Positions 1-5,935 of a DNA stretch of 5,935 nt are shown here, in pieces. This stretch comes from Spirochaetales bacterium (GTDB taxonomy: Bacteria; Spirochaetota; Spirochaetia; JABMQR01). The first letter of the stretch is position 1. Each line of letters opens with the position of its first letter. The notes under the pieces were generated by a model. It saw only the letters and a program-made list of their open reading frames with translations, did no database searches and was not told the origin of the DNA. Location: positions 1 through 5,935 of the forward strand of contig JAGLNY010000415.1 in assembly GCA_023139255.1 (NCBI GenBank). Reading direction: 5' to 3'. The position numbers and the translations under genes are program-made.

Positions 1-3000
1 CCTGTGACAACAGCTGTTGCCTTACCAAACCCCATTAAAGATAAAGCTGCAGAAACAGCTTCTTCCTCAGAAAGACTAAAAGCTGCTGTAACAACTAAGA
101 TAAATGCTTCCTGCATCTCTTCCTTGGATACCAATTCAATCTTCTTTACAGAAACTGGTAACTTTGACCGATCACGAACTTGTACCTGTTTTTTTGAATC
201 TGTATACAAAAAATCATTCTCAAAATGAAAAAGATGATTCTTTTTACCCTGTTTTACTGCATATAATATATAATCACGCATTCGTGATCCTACTCGTGCA
301 AAACCAATCGAATCAGCTATCCGTTTTGCAACCACCTTGATATGAACAGGTCCCTCTTGTTCCACTATTTTTTGTATTGCTTTCTCTACTCTAAACAATT
401 CTTGTGTGTGTAATTCAACATTATATTGAAGCCCAAATGATCCTCTGGCAATTGAATAATTTTTAGCTTTTAGCCTGTTTGAATTCTTAACTTCTGAACG
501 GGTAATATTTACTATTTCATAAGGATTGTCTGAGCCTTGCTGCTGTTCAACTTTTTCTTTTCTGACATAATATTCCGTATAATACCTGATTGATTTCTCT
601 ATTGCTTCTTGTAGGCGGCTAACTTCTTTATCACGAAATCTAAACCAATCAGTACTCCAGATGCGATGGAAACGCCACCCCAAGCCTTCTAGTACAGATT
701 GTCTTAATCTATCGCGATCACGGGCTGTTGCTGAGCTATGATAACTTGCACCATCACATTCAACAGCTAAGATATAACGACCAGGTTTTTTTGGATCTTT
801 AACAGCTATATCTATGTAAAATCCTGCTGAACCTACCTGTGGTTCTACAGTATACCCCATCTGTTGTATCGACAAAATTACTTCATCTTCAAAAGGGGAG
901 TCTGTTTCCTTACCTGTTTCCGTCCGGTTTTCGAAATCACCGGTTTCTGCATAATAAAGGAAGCTCTTTAATGCACGTACTCCGAAAGGTGAATCGCTTT
1001 GTGTATCCAAGTCCGCTGCAGTAAAGTTGCAAAATACTTCCATTGATAACCGTGCCCGTGTAATAAGTACATTTAGGCGACGCTCTCCTCCATCACGGTT
1101 AACGGGACCAAAATTCTTGGGAAGTTTTCCCTCCCCCGTTCGACCATATCCAATACTTATGAATATAACATCACGTTCATCTCCCTGGACATTTTCCAGG
1201 TTCTTTACAAAAAACCCTTCAATACCCTGCACGTTAAAGAAATGTTCACAAGTTGGATCATTACGACGAAATCGCTCTATTTCCAGCAATATGCAATCTC
1301 GCTGTGCTGTTGAAAAAGCCGCAACACCAAGAGTTAGTGTTGGAAATTGTTTTGCGTGCACCATTACGGCTTCAGCTACAATTCTTGCCTCTAAAGGATT
1401 TGTACGTGACCCTCCACGTTCATATATAGTCTCCGGCAGGTGTCGAAACTTTAATCCTTTTGCTTGTGGGTTCACTCCCGGGCTGGGAAATATCATCAGA
1501 CGACCTTCATAGAATTCACGATTTGATACAGCAATTAACGAATCATGCCGGCTTCGATAATGCCAACGAAGCATTGATTGAGGACTCCCTTTTGATAGGA
1601 ACATACCGAGTATGCTTTCAATATCTGCTGTTTTGCTCTCTTCTGCTTCATCATCATCCAACTCTATTGTTTTATTGAAAAAATCTGTCGGCGGCATCTG
1701 CTTAGTATCGCCAACTACAACCACCTGCCTACCGCGCAGGATTGCACCTAAAGCATCTACTACTTTTACCTGGCTTGCTTCATCAAATATGACCAAATCA
1801 AATTCCAGATCCCCTTGTTGAAGATAGGTTGCTATAGACATAGGGCTCATCATAAAAACCGGTTTGATCTTTTGTATTGCCCTCCCGGCTTCTGCCAGCA
1901 ATCGTCGAATCGGCTTGTGTCGCCGCTTTTTCTGCATCTCATGATTCAAAATTGCCATTTCTCCCGCAGCATTAGCATGTGGCAAGTTTTTATAATGATT
2001 CAATACCACGGCCTCCTGTGCATATTGAAAAAGTGCTGAATCAAGACTTTTAAACTCTCCTATACTGTTTTCATGCCGCAACCGGTCAAAAAATTTTAAT
2101 TCTTCGTTTTCTAAGTAAGCCACCTGTACTAATCCGCCATACCAGGATTTCTTGAAAGCTACTAAAAGTAATTCGGGTGGAAACATCCAGCTGAAAGAAA
2201 GTTTGGCAATCTGGTCTAACCCATTATTTCGTAATTTTTGGTAAATTTGATTATACCGGGTCATTTGGTACAAACTCTGAAAACTATCAGACCATTTGTT
2301 CAATGTATTCAATAACGAATATATTGTTTGTCCGATAATACTTTTCTTCTCATCTTTTTCCAGAACGTGAATACCTAACACTTTGTAAATGTTTTCTATA
2401 TGCTCCTTAAAAAACTTTGTATCTTTAAGAAGCAAATTAATTTGTTGTTCACAACCTACTAATACCGTTCGATCTTTCATCCCACAGTAGTGCAGGAACT
2501 CTCTTGGAATTATCTTTTTCCTTATTGCTTGATGAATTGCAGCAAGCCAATCGCTTACATCTTTGAGATAGGTCCAATCACTATTTGTATTTTGCCAATA
2601 GGCCCCAAACAGATTCTCCCCAAAATTGCTTTGTTCAACAAATCGATCCAACAGTTTTTGGTATGTAAGAATGGCATCCAGTAATTCTAAACACTCATCT
2701 GGATTTTCAGGGATATTCCCTACGAGAAGGTCTTGCAGCATATATTTTGCTTCACGAAATTCTTTTGAAAGAAAACGCCACCAGCGAGATCCTTTCGTAT
2801 CCCATATATAACGAATATCTTCTACTTCTGATTCCCATGCTTGATCAATCAAGCGTGATTTGAATGTTGCCCGTATAGCAATAATTTCCGATCCTAACTG
2901 TATAAGTTCTTTAATGATTTTTTGATGATCAGTCCACCCTTCTGTATCAATATTCAACCCATACAGTTCTGGCATCTTTAAAGTCAGTTTTGCTGAAGAA

Positions 3001-4667
3001 TAGACTTGATTAGCAGCTATTATTGTCTTGGGATCTTCCAGCCCCAATTTTCCAGCTAAATCCTTACCCGAAGCCTGCAGCCTTTCAGCACATACCACAG
3101 TTTCTTTAATCAAAGTTTCTATCTGTGTCTGTTCCCACGGAGAAAAAGATGTCAGGGTCGATTGAGCAAACGGGTTTTTTTCAGGTATTCCAAGATCTCT
3201 CAAATGCTCAACCATTTCCAGGATATCACTACAAGCCTCAGTAAATGCTGATTTATCCCAGTCACGATAAACTGAAAAATCTATTACAGGTAAATCATTG
3301 TCTCCGGATTCTTTATAAAGACTTAAAAAATGACCTAATGCATCAATATAGCTTGTTCCCGACTTTAGGATTGGTTGGTTTACTTTATGACAATACTCAT
3401 CTAATTGTTTACGTAATTGAATATGCCTGTTTTTCTCAAAAGTATGATCCTTCACATCAGGCTGTCCCAATTCCATAGTCCTTTTTAATTCTTCTAAAAT
3501 TGATCGCTTGTTACTTTTATGGCTATGAAGCTCAAGTACAGCAGCCCCCAACCAGCACTCATCCAGACGTTGTTTAACAACTTCAAGAGCTGCCATTTTC
3601 TCAGCAACAAATAAAACAGTTTTATTTTCTGCCAAAAATTCAGAAATGATATTAGTAATCGTTTGTGATTTACCGGTTCCTGGGGGTCCTTGTATAACCA
3701 GATTGGATCCTGTTTTTACCAAAGACACTGCTTTTGTCTGACTTGAATCTGCATCTTTCACAAAATATAATTCTGTCAAATCCTGCAATCCAGAAACTGG
3801 CAATTCTTCATCATCTAACGGAATATACTGACCCTCTTTATCTTCATTGAAGGGGTTTTCTCCTAACAGCTCTTTAATAATGCTATGATGGTGGGGTTCT
3901 TTGCCCTCCGGCCAGACATCGGGATTCAAGTCTTGATACATTCGAAATTTTCCAAAAGAAAAAAAACCAAGTCCAATTTCGTTATGAGAAACTGACCATC
4001 GGTTCTGCGATGTTATCCGCTCAGATACTTCATTAAAATATGATTCAACGTCGATGTCTTCATCAAATTCCGGGATGACTATCCTAAAATCATTTTTCAT
4101 TTTTGCCGCAAGGGTAAGGTTGGGTCCTATATCAGCTTGTGTATACGAGACTTTAAAACGTTCCCTTGCACTTCCTCGTTCCAAAGAGACCGGAATTAAT
4201 ACTAATGGGGCTTTCCTTTTTTTTTCGGAGTTCTGGTCTTCATACCAATTAAGAAATCCAACCGCAAGGTACAAAATATCAACCCCTGTTTCTTGAAAAT
4301 AGGTGGCTGCCTCATTACTGATCTTCAACAGCTTTTTATCAAGCTTATCAGCAACTAGTTTGGTCTGTAATTTCGTATCAGAATGACGTTTATCGCCATA
4401 TAATTCTTCCAATATTGCGGGAAGCGGTTGTGAGGAGTCATCCTCATCATCTTCCTCATTAGCCAACGATTCAGGGATTGGTATGAACGACATGCTTTTT
4501 TGCTCAGTAACCAAGATGCGAAATATTTCTTGGGATATCTCATCTATAACTTCTAAGCTTTTAGCACGAAATTTAAAGTGGAGAAGAGTATTGCCTCGCA
4601 AACCTATGTCCAGTAATTCTTGCCTGCTATTTTCCATTGATTTTTTGATGCTGATAAAATCATCCAT
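1..4667 (-). CDS. DUF4011 / SF1 helicase / Vsr-like nuclease / DUF3320 giant protein, 3' end cut by window edge (Hhe-like)
   Basis: A single frame stays open from ATG at 4665-4667 to the window edge, giving 1555 codons with no stop and no frameshift. By my hand translation, residues 15-265 match DUF4011: LLDIGLRGNTLLHF near 18-31, ILYLAVGFLNWYED at 131-144, LGFFSFGKF at 233-241 and W252. The SF1 helicase core has Q310, Walker A GPPGTGKS at 327-334, motif Ia near 351-365, Walker B FDEASQ at 961-966, GDTKQMPP at 986-993, WHYRSRH at 1035-1041, QGDERD at 1161-1166 and LNVLITRAR at 1198-1206. A PD-(D/E)XK domain of Vsr/MTES_1575 type follows: E1260, D1286, ECDG at 1303-1306, RIWSTDW at 1335-1341. 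A DUF3320-like segment lies at about 1425-1473. Known family role: ATP-driven nucleic-acid unwinding or translocation coupled to cleavage, probably cytoplasmic; this domain order is linked to antiphage defence. The start is supported by a Shine-Dalgarno sequence; in-frame M11 has none. Probably only a short C-terminal part is missing. Family assignment is firm; the defence role is inferred. Confidence 0.93.
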   Translation of the reverse strand, partial: MDDFISIKKSMENSRQELLDIGLRGNTLLHFKFRAKSLEVIDEISQEIFRILVTEQKSMSFIPIPESLANEEDDEDDSSQPLPAILEELYGDKRHSDTKLQTKLVADKLDKKLLKISNEAATYFQETGVDILYLAVGFLNWYEDQNSEKKRKAPLVLIPVSLERGSARERFKVSYTQADIGPNLTLAAKMKNDFRIVIPEFDEDIDVESYFNEVSERITSQNRWSVSHNEIGLGFFSFGKFRMYQDLNPDVWPEGKEPHHHSIIKELLGENPFNEDKEGQYIPLDDEELPVSGLQDLTELYFVKDADSSQTKAVSLVKTGSNLVIQGPPGTGKSQTITNIISEFLAENKTVLFVAEKMAALEVVKQRLDECWLGAAVLELHSHKSNKRSILEELKRTMELGQPDVKDHTFEKNRHIQLRKQLDEYCHKVNQPILKSGTSYIDALGHFLSLYKESGDNDLPVIDFSVYRDWDKSAFTEACSDILEMVEHLRDLGIPEKNPFAQSTLTSFSPWEQTQIETLIKETVVCAERLQASGKDLAGKLGLEDPKTIIAANQVYSSAKLTLKMPELYGLNIDTEGWTDHQKIIKELIQLGSEIIAIRATFKSRLIDQAWESEVEDIRYIWDTKGSRWWRFLSKEFREAKYMLQDLLVGNIPENPDECLELLDAILTYQKLLDRFVEQSNFGENLFGAYWQNTNSDWTYLKDVSDWLAAIHQAIRKKIIPREFLHYCGMKDRTVLVGCEQQINLLLKDTKFFKEHIENIYKVLGIHVLEKDEKKSIIGQTIYSLLNTLNKWSDSFQSLYQMTRYNQIYQKLRNNGLDQIAKLSFSWMFPPELLLVAFKKSWYGGLVQVAYLENEELKFFDRLRHENSIGEFKSLDSALFQYAQEAVVLNHYKNLPHANAAGEMAILNHEMQKKRRHKPIRRLLAEAGRAIQKIKPVFMMSPMSIATYLQQGDLEFDLVIFDEASQVKVVDALGAILRGRQVVVVGDTKQMPPTDFFNKTIELDDDEAEESKTADIESILGMFLSKGSPQSMLRWHYRSRHDSLIAVSNREFYEGRLMIFPSPGVNPQAKGLKFRHLPETIYERGGSRTNPLEARIVAEAVMVHAKQFPTLTLGVAAFSTAQRDCILLEIERFRRNDPTCEHFFNVQGIEGFFVKNLENVQGDERDVIFISIGYGRTGEGKLPKNFGPVNRDGGERRLNVLITRARLSMEVFCNFTAADLDTQSDSPFGVRALKSFLYYAETGDFENRTETGKETDSPFEDEVILSIQQMGYTVEPQVGSAGFYIDIAVKDPKKPGRYILAVECDGASYHSSATARDRDRLRQSVLEGLGWRFHRIWSTDWFRFRDKEVSRLQEAIEKSIRYYTEYYVRKEKVEQQQGSDNPYEIVNITRSEVKNSNRLKAKNYSIARGSFGLQYNVELHTQELFRVEKAIQKIVEQEGPVHIKVVAKRIADSIGFARVGSRMRDYILYAVKQGKKNHLFHFENDFLYTDSKKQVQVRDRSKLPVSVKKIELVSKEEMQEAFILVVTAAFSLSEEEAVSAALSLMGFGKATAVVT

Positions 4668-4674
4668 TACATTG

Positions 4675-4682
4675 CTTCCTTT
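4675..4682 (-). promoter_or_regulatory. Ribosome binding site of the giant helicase-nuclease gene
   Basis: On the minus strand this reads AAAGGAAG and ends 7 nt before the ATG at 4665-4667. It fixes that ATG as the start rather than the in-frame ATG ten codons downstream, which has no comparable purine tract. A nearer upstream ATG (4670-4672) is followed at once by a stop codon and cannot be the start. Confidence 0.75.
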
Positions 4683-4723
4683 GTATATACTTCTTTTCCA
4701 TCCTTTTCATAATTAATAATAGA

Positions 4724-4751
4724 TTAATAAAATCATTTACGGATTAATCAA
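4724..4751 (-). promoter_or_regulatory. Weak candidate promoter upstream of the helicase gene
   Basis: On the minus strand TTGATT (4746-4751) is followed after 16 nt by TATTAA (4724-4729). Each box matches 4 of 6 positions of the sigma-70 consensus, and the -35 part overlaps the end of the PLD-like gene. The DNA is very AT-rich, so such matches arise easily by chance. If real, it would let the helicase gene be expressed separately from the upstream pair. No clear hairpin followed by a T run was found in the 69-nt spacer, so read-through from upstream is also possible. Confidence 0.2.
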
Positions 4752-5717
4752 AAAGGAGCAAACTCTTTTGAAGACTTGTTTGTTTTCATCATGATATTCA
4801 TGGTATATATTTACATAATTGTCATAGTCCATAAAAGTTATATGTGAAGTACTCTTATGATCTATATCCCAGCCCTTGCTGGATCTAACACCACACTGAT
4901 TAGTAAAGATGAATCGATCATGTAGTTTTATTAGATCATTTTTTTTGTCATAATTTCTTGTAAGATATATAATCTCAAAAGAGATATTATCTCTTTTCAA
5001 TAACTGAAAGAGAAATGTTGACCACATATCCTTTGATGGATCCTTATCTTTCTTCCAATCATACTGATCTAAATAGCTCATTGTGTATAATGTTATTTTT
5101 CTAGTTTTCTTAGATTTTGTTCTATACCTTAACATTTTGGAACAAATATCTAAAATGTCTTTAAAACGATTTTCTGGAGCCAAGTAAGGATCAATCAAAT
5201 GTATTTCATTAGCATTTCTTAGTACTGGTTCAAGAGTAGAAAACAATTCTGACTTTATTAATCTAATATAAGCTTCGCGAGTTTCGGACCATCCTTCAAA
5301 TTTTGTTGATTCAATAAAGTCCAATGAGTGTATTCTTATTCTTGTATGGTTATTTGAAAAAGAATACAAAGTATCTTTATTAGAAATAACAGCAAATAAC
5401 TCTCTCTCTTCATGAGAAAGCTGTGCATAATGAAGCCATTTATCACGAGCATCATTACGAACCGTAGGTCTTCTCTGATGTTCTACAAGATGATTTCTTT
5501 TTTTTGTAACTTCTAAAACTTTTCTTATTTTATTTCGTCTTTTTGGAGACAACTGGGACATTTGCATTTCATTTATTACATTAAACCACACACCTCCATT
5601 GAGATTTGCAAGTTGCCCTTTTTCTTTAATAGCACATAATAGATTAGTCAACAGCATTACTTTTTCGATATCATCATCCTTAAATACGATTGGATCAATA
5701 GCAAATTCATCAAACAT
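4737..5717 (-). CDS. PLD-like (HDR-motif) protein, partner of a DUF3696 ATPase
   Basis: This is a complete 326-residue protein with ATG at 5715-5717 and TAA at 4737-4739. No signal peptide or membrane segment is seen, so it is probably cytoplasmic. The N-terminal half (1-160) is charged and mostly helical in appearance, with a basic stretch around residues 59-91; I do not recognise a named domain there. The C-terminal half looks like one phospholipase-D-like fold: a strand with IDPYL (175-179), strands near 207-214 and 246-253, then LHDRFIF (265-271) and GWDI (282-285). HDR with a following GW or G-S segment is typical of single-motif PLD-like domains, such as the C-terminal domain of MITD1 and that of some ORF6N-type phage proteins. 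The classic paired HxKxxxxD motifs are absent, so it may bind rather than cut its target, or act as a dimer. It lies 15 nt after the DUF3696 ATPase gene, so the two are very probably co-translated. Its GC content, by my hand counts, is lower than that of both neighbours. Fold is moderately sure; activity is unknown. Confidence 0.8.
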   Translation of the reverse strand: MFDEFAIDPIVFKDDDIEKVMLLTNLLCAIKEKGQLANLNGGVWFNVINEMQMSQLSPKRRNKIRKVLEVTKKRNHLVEHQRRPTVRNDARDKWLHYAQLSHEERELFAVISNKDTLYSFSNNHTRIRIHSLDFIESTKFEGWSETREAYIRLIKSELFSTLEPVLRNANEIHLIDPYLAPENRFKDILDICSKMLRYRTKSKKTRKITLYTMSYLDQYDWKKDKDPSKDMWSTFLFQLLKRDNISFEIIYLTRNYDKKNDLIKLHDRFIFTNQCGVRSSKGWDIDHKSTSHITFMDYDNYVNIYHEYHDENKQVFKRVCSFLINP

Positions 5718-5725
5718 CAGGTTTA

Positions 5726-5730
5726 TCCTT
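5726..5730 (-). promoter_or_regulatory. Ribosome binding site of the PLD-like gene
   Basis: The minus strand reads AAGGA, 8 nt before the ATG at 5715-5717. It sits inside the 15-nt gap after the upstream stop codon, which supports this ATG as the true start and an operon with the upstream ATPase gene. Confidence 0.7.
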
Positions 5731-5732
5731 AT

Positions 5733-5935
5733 CTATGAAAACATCTCATTAAATCCTTCTTCAAAAAATCCTCCGGGCCAAGGATCGAGAAACTCACCAT
5801 TTTCATCCAAGCGTAAATTTAATACTGTTGAATATCCTTCCTTTTCCGGTTGTACGAAAAGGACTGCAACATCATCGGGAGTTATCCCATTGATACCTTC
5901 AGGTAATGTTTTATTTGTAGTTTCTCGAATTCTTC
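5733..5935 (-). CDS. C-terminal end of a DUF3696-containing AAA ATPase (5' end outside window)
   Basis: Only the last 66 codons and the TAG stop (5733-5735) are inside the window; the reading frame is open to the right edge. The visible segment has a VAVLFVQ strand (residues 22-28 of the fragment), then a strand ending LRLDENGEF (40-48), then WPGGFFEE (52-59) just before the C-terminus. A DxxGxF turn followed by WPxGFFDE-like residues is the hallmark of DUF3696, a short domain at the end of ABC/SMC-like AAA ATPases (AAA15/AAA_21 type, OLD-like without the nuclease). The ATPase core with Walker A and B would lie outside the window, so its integrity cannot be judged. Such ATPases are frequent in genomic islands and defence modules. 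The gene ends 15 nt before the PLD-like gene, indicating a shared transcript and probably a shared function. Confidence 0.85.
   Translation of the reverse strand, partial: RIRETTNKTLPEGINGITPDDVAVLFVQPEKEGYSTVLNLRLDENGEFLDPWPGGFFEEGFNEMFS

Noticed and set aside
1027..1512. 161-codon open frame on the plus strand
   Set aside because: It lies opposite conserved helicase motifs of the minus-strand gene (QGDERD and LNVLITRAR region). Its translation is rich in Arg, Ser and Pro with no recognisable domain, as expected of an antisense shadow.
3959..3966. Homopolymer run of eight as a possible frameshift in the DUF4011 region
   Set aside because: The frame reads through it as the family-typical LGFFSFGKF and continues unchanged into the Walker A motif, so no sequencing error or frameshift is indicated.
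4355..4543. 62-codon open frame on the minus strand
   Set aside because: It is in a different frame inside the DUF4011 part of the giant gene, whose own frame is conserved and uninterrupted. No separate ribosome binding site was noted.
4660..4708. 16-codon mini-ORF (ATGAAAAGG...TGA) in the spacer, overlapping the helicase start codon
   Set aside because: It has no Shine-Dalgarno sequence and lies in AT-rich DNA where short frames are common. The overlap with the helicase ATG hints at a leader peptide, but nothing else supports translation.
4668..4736. Possible terminator or regulatory hairpin between the PLD-like and helicase genes
   Set aside because: Only short AT-only inverted repeats such as ATTAAT are present. 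There is no GC-containing stem followed by a T run on the minus strand.
1..5935. CRISPR repeats, tRNA genes, insertion-sequence ends or attachment sites
   Set aside because: No spaced direct repeats, cloverleaf-like segments or terminal inverted repeats were seen; nearly every base is accounted for by coding sequence.

Overview
The window is a stretch of low-GC prokaryotic DNA that is almost entirely coding, with all genes on the minus strand. Reading 5'->3' along that strand (high to low coordinates) the order is: (1) the last 66 codons of a DUF3696-type AAA/ABC-like ATPase (5733-5935, 5' end outside the window); (2) after 15 nt, a 326-codon gene (4737-5717) that I read as a single-motif, HDR-type phospholipase-D-like protein; (3) after 69 nt, a very large gene (1-4667, 3' end outside the window) that is open for 1555 codons. 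Gene 3 has the order DUF4011 - SF1 helicase of the DNA2/NAM7/Upf1 class (COG1112-like) - Vsr-like/MTES_1575-type PD-(D/E)XK nuclease - DUF3320.

The organism cannot be named from this sequence. Both internal starts have purine-rich Shine-Dalgarno sequences (AAGGA, AAAGGAAG) at normal spacing. Codon use is mixed, with many ATA, AGA, CGT and CGA codons. This fits a low-GC bacterium and does not exclude an archaeon. All three protein types occur mainly in accessory regions and genomic islands, and no housekeeping gene is visible.

The layout suggests a defence or mobile-island module. An ATPase and a PLD-like protein sit in a tight pair, followed by a fused helicase-nuclease. The helicase gene alone has the domain order I recall being reported as the single-gene antiphage system Hhe (DUF4011-helicase-Vsr); I could not check this here. 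All seven helicase motifs examined and the nuclease residues look intact, so gene 3 is probably functional. Whether the DUF3696/PLD-like pair belongs to the same system or is a separate neighbour is the main open question. The middle gene is clearly more AT-rich than its neighbours.

No tRNA, rRNA, CRISPR array, insertion sequence or strong terminator was seen. The only non-coding DNA is the 15-nt and 69-nt spacers.
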